Part shown: in pieces, positions 1 to 12,700 of the stretch
Numbering within the stretch: the first letter of the stretch is position 1
Layout: every line of letters begins with the position of its first letter
Origin: Macquaria australasica
Lineage: Eukaryota > Chordata > Actinopteri > Centrarchiformes > Percichthyidae
Length of the DNA: 64,000 nt
Assembly: GCA_005408345.1 (NCBI GenBank)
Contig: SEMN01000486.1
Location: 124,001 to 188,000, forward strand
Direction: 5' to 3'
Notes under the pieces: model-generated
Seen by the model: the letters and a program-made list of their open reading frames with translations, nothing else
Database searches by the model: none
Told to the model about the DNA's origin: nothing
Position numbers and translations under genes: made by a program

Positions 1-856
1 TTGATTTTTTGTACAGCGGGATGACATGGAGACGTGTTGTCCATCTTTATATACAGTCTATGTTTCAAATGCAGAGATTCAAACTAAATTCAGTTATAAA
101 TCTCTCACAAATCCACATGACAGTCTAAAAGTGACGATATAAAGAGTTGAAACCAGGAGACAGATTGCTTGGTCGGACAAGACGAGACGCTTTGATTCAG
201 GACAGAGACACACTGCCGAGGTTGATGGAGTTAATGAATAAGCAGCATTAATACAGAGGAGAGAAAGAACTGCATAATTTGTTAAGAATACGGCCTGGAG
301 ACTCAATATGAAGAGAAACTGACAGATTCACCTGGTAACCAAGTAAAACTTAATATGTAACTGTTGTTTTATTATCAGATGACAGTGGAAACTTTTAGTC
401 CACCAGCCAAGGCCATTTGTTTGCTCTCAGAAGTAGAACTAATAATGGTAGTATAGCAATATAAATATATGAATAAATCTCTATATTATTAATGCACTAA
501 CTCTACTTAAATCATGTTGAATTTCCTTAATAGAGACCTGATACTTTCTGATAGATAATGTTGTGTTTGCACTTAACAACAAAGAATATTAACAGTAGGA
601 TTAACAGGAAAATGTGCCCAAAAAAAGAACATGAACATATCAACTGCTCTCCTATCCTCTCTTATCTCATCTACATTACAGTGGCAGGACAGTAAGAGAC
701 CCCCCCACCCCCAATGGAAATGATGCCCTTGACACAATTCTTTCCACAAAAACATTTAACAGTCACACAGGAGCTTCTTTCTAGAAAATGGCTGAGTCCA
801 GTAAATGTGTTAGTGAATATTCTGAACACTGATACCTCCATTTACCTGTGGGAACG

Positions 857-940
<84 letters not shown>

Positions 941-2238
941 GTTTCCCCAGGACATACGTTAAATCAGAGTCTGAGATGGATGTGCAGTTATTTCTGGACT
1001 CGTCTGTTCTCGGCGGAGCTCCCTGCTGTCGGTATATATCCTATATGTAGGTCAGGAGTGAATGTATGTATGGAGGACGCACAGACAAAGTGACCTGGAT
1101 CCGTTCAGACCACCTGCTCTGTTTGATCCTATATATTTCACTTTTGCATCAAATACCTGGAGGGCTGATATAAACCTCAGAAACCGTCACAGCAGGCGTT
1201 CAGTCGCAGGAGTCCTGTGATGTCTGTGGTGCCTCCTGTGGGTCTGACAGTGACCTGCTGCTGCGCACACTCAACACGTGGGCCGGGTTTTCTAATGTTT
1301 AAGCAAATGTTCATTAGTTGGTATCATCTGCCACATTTACGCCAAGTCGCTGCGTGATTCCTGGGTGGATCCGATCGATTACAGAAAACCAGGTTTCTGG
1401 TTTATGTGACGTTTCAGAAATCAGATTACTGCAGGAAACCTCTGTGCTCGGGTGTGGTCACAAGTGTACTTTGCTGCACCTGTAACCACACCCAGCAGTG
1501 ATGTCATGGCATCCTGAAGTACACCTGTACATCACTGCAGGAAGATGAGAAGTTAAACCACTGGAGGTCAGCAGAGACGAGATTAAACTGTTAAATTACT
1601 CTGTATAACTGTCAGATGATTTGATACGTGTTTAGATACACATTCCACCATTGGGTACAAGATTGACACAAATACATATGTAACAATACAATGTACCTGC
1701 AATTTTTCGAATTTACAAATTAAAGTGGAAAAAAAATGTGCTGAATTAGAAAGGCCCCAGAAAAGTGAACCTGTTCAGGGATGCAGTGGGGAACTTTTCA
1801 GTCTCTCTATGGATTAATCTTTTCAATTATTTATCAATAATAAACTCCAACCCTTCTCTGGTTTCACTTTCTCAAATGTGAGGATTTGCTGCTTTTTCTT
1901 TTTTTTGCTTTAGAGTAAATATTTTTGGGTTTTGGACTTTTGGTCGGACAAAACAAACATCTGAAGACGTCATCTTCGGCTCTGGGAAACTGGGAACATT
2001 TTATAAACAAAACAATTAATAAAAAAAATCATTGACAGCTTAATTGATAATGAAAATAATCATTAGATTCATCCCTAATAATGTTTATCATAGTTTCTTT
2101 CTTTACTAAAGGTTTTGTTACACGTCATCCCGTTCTTTTTCTTCACTATCCTCAATTAATTAAAGACATAAAACGACCAAAATAATACTAAAAGAAACCT
2201 CTCTGTCTGTCTGTCTTTTCTTCTTCTTTCTCTCTCAG
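1..2238. other. deaf1 intron (upstream part)
   Basis: No exon could be supported here. The stretch holds a dispersed-repeat tail at 32-61 (gtccatctttatatacagtc, seen again at 7451-7475), a long CA microsatellite, and AT-rich sequence before the acceptor at 2238. Earlier deaf1 exons must lie left of the window. Confidence 0.6.
857..939. repeat. (CA)n microsatellite, about 41 units
   Basis: Uninterrupted CA dinucleotides. Open frames of Thr-His across it are an artefact of the repeat. Confidence 0.97.
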
Positions 2239-4606
2239 TGCTGACGGCGTTGCCGGCGCTGGCCGTGTGTGCTCAGCCGGTTCAGGCCAAGGTGACGGTG
2301 GCGGCGGCGTCTCCGGCAGCGGGGCTGGTGAGCGGGCTGGAGGTGGGGCCTGTAGGGGGGCTGGGGCCGGCGGTCAGCGAGGGGCAGAAGAACACCTGGC
2401 TGTACCTGGAGGAGATGGCCAACACGCTGCTGAGCAACGTCCAACAGCTGAAGGCTCTGATCGAACAGGCCAGAAACTCTCCAGGGGACACCGCAGGGGT
2501 CAAAGGTCAGGGAGGCAGGAAGGAGGTGAGGACACAAACACACACACCACTAGCATTAACCAGAAATTAAATTATTACACATGATAATTAGAAATAGAAA
2601 TTACTGAGTTACTGACTGTGTGTGTGTGTGTTCAGTGTGGTCTCAGTCAGTCGTTTCAGAACCAGATCTCATATCAGCAGCTGGACGACTCGGAGGCCAA
2701 GAGGAGCTCTGACATCACAGAGATCATCATTAACGTATGACACACACACACATCTTAAAATATTCCTGAAAGTCTTGACAAATCCTTAAAGCGGTTCTCC
2801 AACCTGAGATATCCTGACTTTTAGTCCCTAGTATGTGTCAAGCTCCAAAATCAATGGATCCTACATTTCCCATAATGCAACTGGACAGTCTTTCTTTACA
2901 CAGCCACAGTCTTGTAAACTCCACACCTCCAGTTTGTAGCGCAGGATCGACTGGTTGGTGTTGTTTCCAAACACAAACTGAGATAACGTTGATGACATCA
3001 TCAGGGGATTGGACCAATCATAAGCCGGCTCCTCTAAGCTTTAGGCCATCACTGCCTGTAACATAAACATTTATCAGACTCTGCGTTTCTCTTTGTCAGA
3101 ACGCGTGCAAATCCCCTTTTTTGAGTTATTGAATTATACGTACAGTCTCTTCGCTGCACTATCAGCCCATATAGTAGCTCTATGAAGCATATCTGTCCTG
3201 CTAGTGAGATGATGGACGACTGAAAATCTGAAACGGGTCTGAAGCAGGGAGTGAGATACAGACGCTGGGTTTGTATAGATTTTTAGAAAATGTAAAGGAG
3301 GATTATTCAAGCTGAAAGAGGACGTAAAGTTGTAGTCAATTACTCTGCAGTGACCTCTGATGGCCGTCTGCAGAAACTACAACAATATTCGGACATTATT
3401 TGCCTGTTTTATTCTCCCGTGTCCTCATGTGTTTTTTCTCTGCAGCAAATGTGTGTGAACTGCGGTCGGGTGGCGATGAGCGAGTGTACAGGCTGTCACA
3501 AGGTCAACTACTGCTCCACCTTCTGTCAGAGGAAGGTGAGACTCACCTGAACCATCCTCTGCTGTACAGCCATGTTTTTTTTTCTTCACTAACAAAGCCT
3601 CATTAAAGAAATCTCTAATTCAAGTGTGTCCAGGCCAAGATAGGCAGCCATAACACTGAGTTAGAGACAAACTTCATACGACAGATAACAGAAGTGTGAT
3701 TCTAAAATCACAAATAAAATTCTAACACAATCTGACAGACATTGATTTGTTAATAAACTCACATTTAAAAAGACATGAGACGTAGTTAAAAACATGTTGT
3801 ATTTTGTACGTTTCTATCTCAGGCAGAAATGACATCAGCTTTATTTATCAGCTGTTAGCAGCGGTTAGCTGTTTGGAGCCAGGTCTTCACATAGTCTGCT
3901 GTGTTTTGTAAGAGTTTGTAAGTCCGACAGTTGGGAAAATGGGAATTTGGGAAATATCGCCGCTTTTTATGTGTAGGTTTTACGTGTATTAGCAAGTAGT
4001 TATTAAGATTATACATGCAGGAATTTGATGCCAAAACCAGCCCGCGTTTCCACCAGTGGAACCAGTGTAATCAAGGATGCGTCATCAACGGAGGGCGTTG
4101 CACAACGAAAGTAAACAGTAGGAGCAAGATGGCGGATCTCACTGATTACCTGCGAGTTTTTGTTCTGTTATTACAGATATTTGTTTTCGGACCAACTGTT
4201 TGCACTTCAGGTCGAGGAAAACCTGCTGTTTTTTGGATCCAGCTGAGAACCAACTTTTATTTTTGGTTGAAAATCTCTGAACGATTCAAATTTAGGTGCG
4301 CAAACCAGAACGGAGCCCATTCCATGTTGGTGGAAAAGGGATAACTGAGTTCTTGGCCATTTAGGACTAATTTGTCACTCTGATTGATTAATAAGGACCC
4401 TGATTATCAGCTGTTATTGATACATTATCAGGATGGCGGTAAATAGAAATGTATGAATATGAACGATCTGTAAGCTAAAAGTTAGGTTTGTTTTTTAACT
4501 GCAGGACTGGAAGGATCATCAGCACACCTGCTGTCAGTCATCAGGGGGCGTGGCTGTTCAGGAGGAGGAGCCAATCACAGCCATCGACATGGACAAAGTG
4601 AAATGA
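2239..4606 (+). CDS. deaf1: DEAF1 transcription factor, 3' part (C-terminal exons with MYND finger)
   Basis: Four exons are visible: 2239-2525, 2636-2734, 3446-3535 and 4505-4606 (stop TGA 4604-4606). All are bounded by AG/GT, and their phases join. The first exon encodes an Ala/Gly/Val-rich stretch and then a leucine-rich helix (WLYLEEMANTLLSNVQQLKA) that matches the DEAF1 segment before the MYND domain. The last two exons encode the MYND zinc finger, with pairs CVNC, CTGC, YCSTFC and a final HQHTC, and end in DMDKVK. In the family, the N-terminal SAND domain binds TTCG-type DNA and the MYND finger binds corepressors in the nucleus. The SAND and earlier exons lie left of the window, so the gene is partial here. 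It converges with drd4. Confidence 0.93.
2636..2734 (+). CDS. deaf1: deaf1 33-codon exon, possibly a skippable cassette
   Basis: The exon is 99 nt, phase 0 at both ends, with a TG-rich tract and TTCAG acceptor before it and a weak donor (AAC|GTATGA) after it. It encodes a Ser/Gln/Asp/Ile-rich, non-domain segment starting CGLSQSFQNQ. Skipping it joins GRKE directly to QMCVNC. That matches the human order I remember (ERKE-QSCVNC), so the exon may be a fish-specific or alternatively spliced insert. It could also be a false exon that happens to stay open. Confidence 0.5.
4036..4342. mobile_element. MITE-like element in deaf1 intron
   Basis: The segment begins near gcgtttccaccagtgg and ends near ttggtggaaaaggg. 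This gives short inverted ends (tttccacca / tggtggaaa) about 300 bp apart, just before the last deaf1 exon. The 109-codon open frame across it has no recognisable domain and is taken as chance. Confidence 0.4.
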
Positions 4607-4635
4607 AGGTGCAGCAGGCCTCACCTTCAGTCTTT

Positions 4636-4641
4636 ATTAAA
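4636..4641 (+). terminator. Candidate deaf1 poly(A) signal (ATTAAA)
   Basis: ATTAAA lies 30 nt after the deaf1 stop codon. The following 40 nt are G/T-rich (ggctgtgtgtcagtg), as expected downstream of a cleavage site. A signal this close to the stop would give a very short 3' UTR, so later signals may be the main ones. Confidence 0.35.
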
Positions 4642-7600
4642 GCATTGGCTGTGTGTCAGTGAAGTCATCAGACAGGAAGTCCTTATGTGGACAAAGGGGA
4701 GATTATTCTGCACACATCTGTTCTGAAGACTGAAAATCTCCTCTGGAGCTTTTATTGTGAAAGTTTCCCCTCAGTCCAACATGAAAAGAAGGTCTCTGAT
4801 CTCCTGAGAGCTGAACTTTATGTATAAAAACTGCACTGACTTTATATTTTTAGAGAGAAGTTGGGTGTTTCCCCCATTCACTTCAATACAGCTGGAGTTT
4901 GATCACAGCAGCATCTAGTGGACATTAGAGGAACTGCAGCTCCACGCACTTCATCGCACACTGAACTTCACATGAAGCTGATCTGATATTATTATGTCAA
5001 TAATAATTAAAACATTAATTCACAACCAGAATATTATGATGTTAATAAAATAAGACAATAAAAAGGTTTAGAGCTGCAGCTACTATTATTTCCATTACCG
5101 AGTAATCTGTCATTTATTTTCTCAATTAATTTAGTTTATTATTTCATTGGTTACTATAATGATGTTTTTTTATTTCTTATCTTCCCCTCAGTGGCTGTTA
5201 TTTCTCTCTGCCGTTTTAACTCTTGATAAACAGATTTAAATCTCCAGAGACGGTTAAATAAAGGTCAAACATATCAATAAAATAAAAGATAATATTAAAT
5301 TAACCCCACCCCACCCTGGTCAATACTTAGAGATGATTGATCTGTTCTTAATGGTTAATGGCATTTCTTTATTATAATGAATCATGATGATTTGTGACCC
5401 GATTTTGTTCGTGGGGGTTTTCAAGTCTGTTTTCTACAGAAATCCCCGAAGACCTGAAACATACTTTGTACAAGATATTATCTTGTGAGTTTTCTTTAGT
5501 TTTCTGTTTTTACTTGTGATTCAAACTCGGAAGCTCAGAAAGACAGAAACTGAAAACGTGCAGCCGTTGAGTCTTTAAGTCCAGAGTCCAGAAGTTTATT
5601 TTGCATTTGTGTGCACATAATGCATGATGTATAGAAATGCTGCCAGAAAGCAGAGCAGTTGAATGGCGCCCTGTGATTGGTGCAGATGTTGATGTCCCAG
5701 CCAGTGGATCTGATGATGGACTTTGACAGATTTCATGGTTGGTGTAGTTTGAGAAAAAGGATGTTTTCTTTTTAATTAGAAATGAACCAAATTCAGGACA
5801 GAATTCACATTTTAAAGTCCAGTTTGCACATTTTATGTCCACTTTTATTATTATTATCATTATTATTATGGTACACTGTAAATTATTTGCCAATAGAGTT
5901 TACATTAAAACAATAAGCCCCACGAGGCCGTGGTTTACAGTGACCCATGTCCTCTGCAGGGCTGCATATATGTCTGTCCATAAACATTTGGCCATGTAGT
6001 GTATCTCTAATTAAAATTTTGATTCTGGCACGTTTTCCCTCCAGTGAACCTGAACAAATAAAAAAAATATATATATAAATAAATAACCAATCTCTAAGAG
6101 ATGATAAATAAAGAACATGGCAGGTTTTCTTTGAGGTATTAACACAGATTTTAAGAAGATCAATCAGCTTCTTCTCTGATCTATAATAATTACAAACTGG
6201 ACTATCAGACATTATTTTCTTCTGTGTTCATGACGTCTTTTCTTCCATCTGCAGGATTCAGAAAAGTCGTCTGTCCTTCTGTCTTCATTCATCTCCTCAG
6301 ATGTTTATTTAATAAGTTAATTTATTAATGAAATACAAATTTCCGGTTTATTTTTATCCAGCTAGACTCTCTGAGGTAAAACTCAGCATCACTCCTCCTG
6401 CAGGACTCCAGCAGACAGATTTGTGTTTTCTGTTTCACATTCTGCTTTTAGATTCAGTTTTGTGTGTTTAGCAGCTGAAGACAGAGTTTAGCTTTAATAT
6501 TTCTGACCGTCAGGAGGAGGAGTCAGGTGATCTGTCAGAGCGACTCCTGATGAATGACCTCAGACACGATGACATTTGATTCTGCTGCGTCTCAGTCCCA
6601 GCGGCGCTCAGGTGTCTGCTGCTGCTCGCTGACAGTGAAGGGGACCCCCCCCCCCCCAGGACCAGACATTTCCTGCATTAACAGCCACGTCACCTGAAAC
6701 TGTAAATGTAGGGAGGTTTTAACAGAAGGAAGCTGCAGTCTCTTCTAACGGCTCCTTTTAAAGGATCAGTTCACACATTTTCATTTTTAAAAAAAACAAG
6801 AGTCAGGTGCTCGTATGAACATTGAAACAGGTTTTGCTTGTTGTGATTATTTCCTCCTGTTCATACTGGCCCTGAAGAGACCACTTCCTAAAGTGACAGG
6901 GGACAAAATCCACAGTCCTAATTCCATAACAAAAGACGTCCAAAAGTTCACCTTTCCGTTTTTTTCGTGCGATTAATCGTCAATATTTTTTTAGAACGCT
7001 CGTTTTTGTCATGAGTACTTTCACACAGAACGCAAATATTACGCGACGAAAAAGCAACTTTTTTTTCTTCTGAATTAAGTTGATTTTTCTGAGCTTTCAC
7101 ACGGTGATTAAAGGCATCAACAGACGTCTCCACAATGGCGGACCTGTTGATTGTTTGTGTTTCTTATCACCCTGTATTATATGACAAAGGACCACAGACT
7201 GTATTTAAAGATGGGCGATGTGACAGTTTGGTTTTAATTAGTTATTTGATGCTATAAAAACAGGGTGTCACGTCATGATTGACAACTTGTGGTGTGCTGT
7301 GATTGGTTCAGGCAGGTGTGTATGGGCGGGACCTCGATACATCGCTACTGCTCAGACTCTGGCTCCAAATTACATCACCAGCACAAAATGGCAGCTCTTG
7401 TATCCGGGGTATTTTGGCTTCATTTTTTACAATGGGAGGAAGTGGAGATGCGTCGTCCATCTTTATATACAGTCTGTGCAGAGGACACAAACGTTACAAA
7501 GACAATGAACTCAAGGACAGCAGGTTTGGTTCGTCATATTAATCAAATACAGGAGGCACTGTAGATTTATACCTGCAGGCCTCTGCACATAGACTACCCA

Positions 7601-8085
7601 AAGTAACATAGGTGCTCCAGCAGACATCTTGGAGCACACATAGGTGCTCCAGTGCCTTTTTTCTTTTTCTGAAGAATGAGCTGGCGCAAATATATCTATC
7701 GCAAATTCTCATCTAAGCTATTCATATCGGCAGCGAATATTCGCAGGAGAGTGTTGTGTCTTTTTGTGTCTTTTATTCGTCACATCCCTGGTGTGTAAAG
7801 GCCTTAACTATGATAAAATACCTGTGTTCTGAGCAAGGCCACATCACAGGTGACATTATGAGTACTGTACCTGAATGCATCCTGCGTAGACACCGATGCA
7901 GGACTGAAGCTGCTGCTCTGCTAACCTGCTGTGTTGACAAATCAAGTGAACATCTTCCAAAGTTAAAGTCTTTTTAGTACAAAATTCTCTTCTTTTTTTT
8001 TGTAACTTTAAAATACATTTTTGTACAGAAAGAAAACTGTGGATCTCGTCAGTCATCTCTTCAATCTGAAAGATCTCTTAATGTC
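4642..8085. other. Intergenic region between deaf1 and drd4
   Basis: No gene is seen. The region is AT-rich with several degenerate repeat pieces. At 7130-7480 there is a dispersed-repeat segment ending in gtccatctttatatacagtc. At 7609-7655 a short local duplication of 'aggtgctccag' occurs. Open frames here (for example 5510-5893 and 7275-7564) have no domain and biased, non-coding-like composition. Confidence 0.6.
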
Positions 8086-8094
8086 AGTGGTGGA

Positions 8095-8595
8095 ATCTGA
8101 CAAAGTATATTTACTCAAGTACTGTACTTAAGTACAATTCTGAGGTACTCGTACTTTAGTTGAGTATTTCCATTTAATGCTACTTTATACTTTTACTCTG
8201 CCACACTTTAGTTGCTAGTTACTTTGCAGATTAAGATTATTAATTCAATATATAATCAACTAATCAAATATGATGTATTATTATAGATTAAGATACCCAG
8301 TAATCAGTTGACGTCAGCTGCAACATTAAAGTGATACTCACATATATAATGCATCACTATTTATTTTATGGGCCATTCTGCATAATAATAAAAGTACTTT
8401 TACTTTTGGATAAATTTTTAAGATACATCATCTTTCAGGACCTTGAAGTACATGAAGTGGAGTACTTTTACTTTTGCTACTTTAAATACATTTTGCTGGT
8501 AATACTTTTACTGAAATGACTTTTATGTGAAACAGAGTATTTCTACACTGTGGTACTGCTACTTTTACTTAAGTAGGAATACTTCTTCCACCACT
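8095..8595. mobile_element. hAT-type MITE of the 'AGTACTTAAGTA' family
   Basis: The left end cagtggtggaa and right end ttccaccact are inverted repeats about 500 bp apart. The interior consists of repeated tactttta / agtacttaagta words on both strands, as in other copies in this window (16.7, 19.4, 20.2, 22.5 and 25.5 kb). The CAGTGG terminus is typical of hAT elements. A clean 8-bp target duplication is not visible at this copy. Confidence 0.75.
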
Positions 8596-9725
8596 ATGTG
8601 AGTATTGTTTAAAGAACCTATTCTTTAACATGGCAAAGAGAAACACCACCAGCTCCACCCACCTCTGCAGGGGGCGGGGCCAGGAGTTTTAAAATGATCT
8701 GAAAGAAATGTGTGTGTGTGTGTGTTGTTGCTGTCAGTGTGTCCTTGGAGATTTCAGCTCTTTTGACTCTGATTAAATCTGCTGAGAAGCTTTTAAAGCT
8801 TCGCGTCTGTTTGTTGCCTCATCATCAAACTTTAATGACCTTCAGATGACTTTGTGGAGGTCCAGATCCTGCAGGGACCCTGGTCACTCTGGACTCTGGA
8901 GTCTGGAATATGCTGAGCAGCTCTGACGTAGTTTAATAATGAGCTTTGGTGTGTTTGTTTCATGCTTGTAGCTGTGTGTGTGCGGACAGAAAACTAGCTA
9001 CTCCATCTCCATCTCCCTCCACGAAGTAACTGAAGAGACTTTAGTTCTCTGAGTTTATGCTTCAGGCAGCACTCCTTTTTTAGGATGAAACACATTTTGC
9101 CTTGGAGGAAGCACTGCCTTAAAGACTGAATTCAGGGAAGTCCCAGAGTAAACTCCACAGATTAAATGAAAGATGGTAACACGATTGACTGCAGCCTTAC
9201 TCTGCAGGATAGACACTGAAACGTATATCTGGGTATTTTAGGTAGAGATACGGTGAATTCGCCTGCACCATAAACCTGCGTATAAGGACCATTTTCCAAA
9301 CATCTGATCGGTTGATTTGACAAACCGAAGTTTCTGAAACTCTGAGATAAAGAACTGACCTGCTACAGACCACAGTTGTTCTTTCTGCACTGCTCCACAA
9401 CCTCAAAGATCTTAACAACCAGCTTTTTTTACTGAAAACTTTTATTCTGAAAAGATGAATTTCAACATATAAAATTAGTTCTTGTCGGTTGTGTGATATA
9501 GATGTGTTGCTGATCCTCTGAACAGTTTGTTCCTCAGACTGAAGCTTCTTCACAGGAAACATGAAGCTCAAACAAACTTTGCTGTCGTCACATGTAGAAA
9601 AATAAAAACCTCACAGAGGAAGGAAATGATGGCAACGTTCACAGACTACAGACGATAAAGCAACAGTAGCGTCTCTTGCAGCTGTTGTGCATTTAAAAAT
9701 CGTCCATGCAGCAGCAGCAGCGCCC

Positions 9726-12700
9726 TCATCGGGCGTTCTTGGAGCAGAGGCGGTGCAGGAACTTTTTGAAGAAGTTCCTGAACTCGGTGTTGAAGACGGT
9801 GTAGATGACGGGGTTGAGAGCGCTGTTGACGTATCCGAGCCACGTCACCACGCTCATCAGGGCCGGTGGGACGTGGCAGTCCTGACAGCGAGCTCGCATC
9901 GTGTGGAGGACAAAGAAGGGAGTCCAGCAGAACAGGAAGGCACCTGCAGGAGGAGAAGAAGAAGAAGAAGAGTTTCAGACAGAAACACCAAGAACCTCGC
10001 TTTGATTTTACCAGCATTTGGGTAAAACCTCGTCTGATGTCAGATGTATTAGATAGATATCAGTTTTATCTCTGTGCAACCGGTATAGATATGAGTCCAA
10101 GACGTGTTTAGCCTAGCTTAGCACAAACATAAGAAGCAGGGGGAAACTGCTAGCCTAGCCTAGCTCCATCAAAATGAGGAAAATATCCACCTTGAAATTT
10201 GTGTGACATTTACTGTTCACACAAAATCTTGAGATAATCTGTAAAAAAAAAAAAAAGTCCCAAAATGTTGCTCTCAGGTTGGGCTGAACGCTTTATTATT
10301 TTTCTAACCTTACCTAACTACCTAAAAACCTACCTACCAATCTACCGCTGGTAGATTACCCTCAGGTTGCCACCTACATAGTCAGATTAGCTAATAAAGC
10401 AGAGCTTTAACTACCTACCTTCGAACTAACTTACTTACCAAACTACCAGTTTACCTATCCACCAACTTGCTGCTGACTCAGATGAGCTAATGAGGCAGAG
10501 CGCTACCTGTCTCCCTACCAATTTATTTACCAAACTACCAACTTACCTACCAATTTACCCACCTATCGTCTTACCAATTGACCTACCTGTCTAACTACCA
10601 ACCTACAAACGTACCTAACAGTCTACCAACTTACCATTTACTTACCAATTTATCTACCTACCAACCTGCCAACCACCCTACCTGTCTACCTACAAACCTA
10701 CTTACCAATCTACCAATTTGCTGCAGTCAGATTAGCTAATGAGGTAGAGCCTCATCTACCTACCAACCTACCAGCCTAACTTACCTATCAGTCTGCCAAA
10801 TTGCTATCTAAGCACCAATTCACCTACATACCTACCTACACTCCTCCCAACCTACCGTCCTACCTCCACATCCTACCTACCTACCAACCAACACAGTGGT
10901 GACCTAATGCAGGTGATCACCTCACGTCAGTTTCACACAGGTAGCAGCAGGTAGCTCAGTGGTGGCTGAGTGTAAATGAGCTGTCAGAATCTCAACACTA
11001 AGGAACTGCTTTATTTTATCTGATTCTATTTGTGCAGAAACCAGATCAGTTTATATTCGGAGTATCTTCAATACTATGTAAATCACCGATACAGGTGAGC
11101 TAATGAAGCAGAGATTCATGAGCACTACCCGCACACTGAAAATCGTGTCTGACCAAGCTTACGCAATAATTGGATTTCAGATTAAGAAGCTGCAGGATTA
11201 GCTGCTGTGTGCTAAAGGGAAGCACTTCTACGCATTAGGACCAACACTGGCTGCTATTAATAGGCCGACCTTTTCTAACTGATGTGTTAGTCCCTCTGAA
11301 CAGACATCAGAGGTGGAGGTGAGGCGTTCAGGTACCTGCAGCCTCTGATCAGATATCAGAGGTGGCGGTGAAGCGTTCAGGTACCTGCAGTGCCCATGAT
11401 ATCACTATTCATGTAAACGTATGGGCGGATGGATGGATAACTTTTTTACTAAATCTTTCATAACTCTAAAGTAACTTATCTCATTACCCCATTTAAATGT
11501 TTGTGAACTAACGTGAGCTACTGTTTGTTCCACCTGTGACCAAACATGTTATTGCTTACTGATGGCTTTTCAGTCCCCAACACATTTTGGCTTGTGGCCT
11601 TCGTCAGGGTCAAGGTTCTTTCTGATGGAGGCCACAAGCTGAAACACAGTCTTACAATCAGTGTTGGGCTGACACTGACATGTCTCTTTTTTCAGTAACA
11701 GTTGTGTAAGGGATTACAATGTGAAATTCAGTTTCTAATCCTAGAAACTCTTTGATAATTTGACATTCTGGGGAGTCGTCTTGTTCGCTGTTTTACCAGC
11801 AGTTGGAAGGAAGGTTCATATCAGTTTCATATCTGTGAGTTTAAACTTGTCCAGGGTCGGGAAGATAATGTACGGATTAAGCCCGACCTGAGTTGGTCGC
11901 CCCCAACTAATTTTAGAATCAGGCAAAAGTTCCATCAAATCAGCAGTCGTTTGATGGGCATCAATTGCCTGATCAATCATCAATCTGGCTGTTGGACGAT
12001 CAAATGGATTTTTGGCAGGTCAGATGTTTTGTTCAGCTTTGTTGCTCAGTTTGTTGGTAATCCAGCCTTGTGTGATCGTGATGTAACTAACAGGAAGTGA
12101 ACTCACCCACAACGACAGGAAGCACCTTCATGGCCTTCCTCTCCCGGCTGTTGATCTTGGCCGTCTTCCTCCTGCGGGGGTCGGGGTTGAACTTGATCTC
12201 TGTGAAGCTGACCGTGTGCACGGGGCCGCCTTTGTACGCTGACGAGTGGAAGGGCCGGTCTGGGGACGCAAAGGTGGACGGCTCATCCGGAGTGTCCGTC
12301 GCTTCCCGCTCTATGATGGGTGGCAGTGGCGGCGGCAGTGAGGCCAGCGGTGGCAGCGAGGCGGCGGCCTCCTGCAGCTTGCGGCAGGCCTGGATGCTGT
12401 TCTTCAGCTTGGCTTTACGCGCCTCCTCCCAGCGCCGCAGGCCGCGGAACATGCCGCAGTACAGCAGCAGCATGATGGGACAGGGGATGAAGAAGGAGCA
12501 CACAGACGAGTACAGGACGTAGTCGTTGTTCTCTAGTTTACACTCGCCGGGGTCGCGCCCCGGCACGTTGTTGATGCCGAACATGATGGGCGAGGCCACA
12601 GCCAGGGCCAGGATCCAGGTGGCTGACAGCAGCACGGTCTGCCGCAGGTCCACGTGCTTCCTGTTGTAGTTGAGGGGGATTAAAACGGCGATGAACCTGC

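Noticed and set aside
1160..1260. An additional deaf1 exon ending near 'gtgggtctgacag'
   Set aside because: No acceptor/donor pair gives a DEAF1-like peptide in phase with the exon at 2239.
4015..4344. 109-codon open frame in the last deaf1 intron
   Set aside because: It falls within a MITE-like segment with inverted ends and has no domain.
9687..10025. Open frames antisense to the last drd4 exon
   Set aside because: They overlap the TM6-TM7 exon on the opposite strand and run into a gaagaagaag tract. The receptor reading frame is far better supported.
12097..12522. 141-codon open frame antisense to drd4 exon 3
   Set aside because: Shadow of the GC-rich, proline-coding exon 3. The receptor frame explains the sequence.
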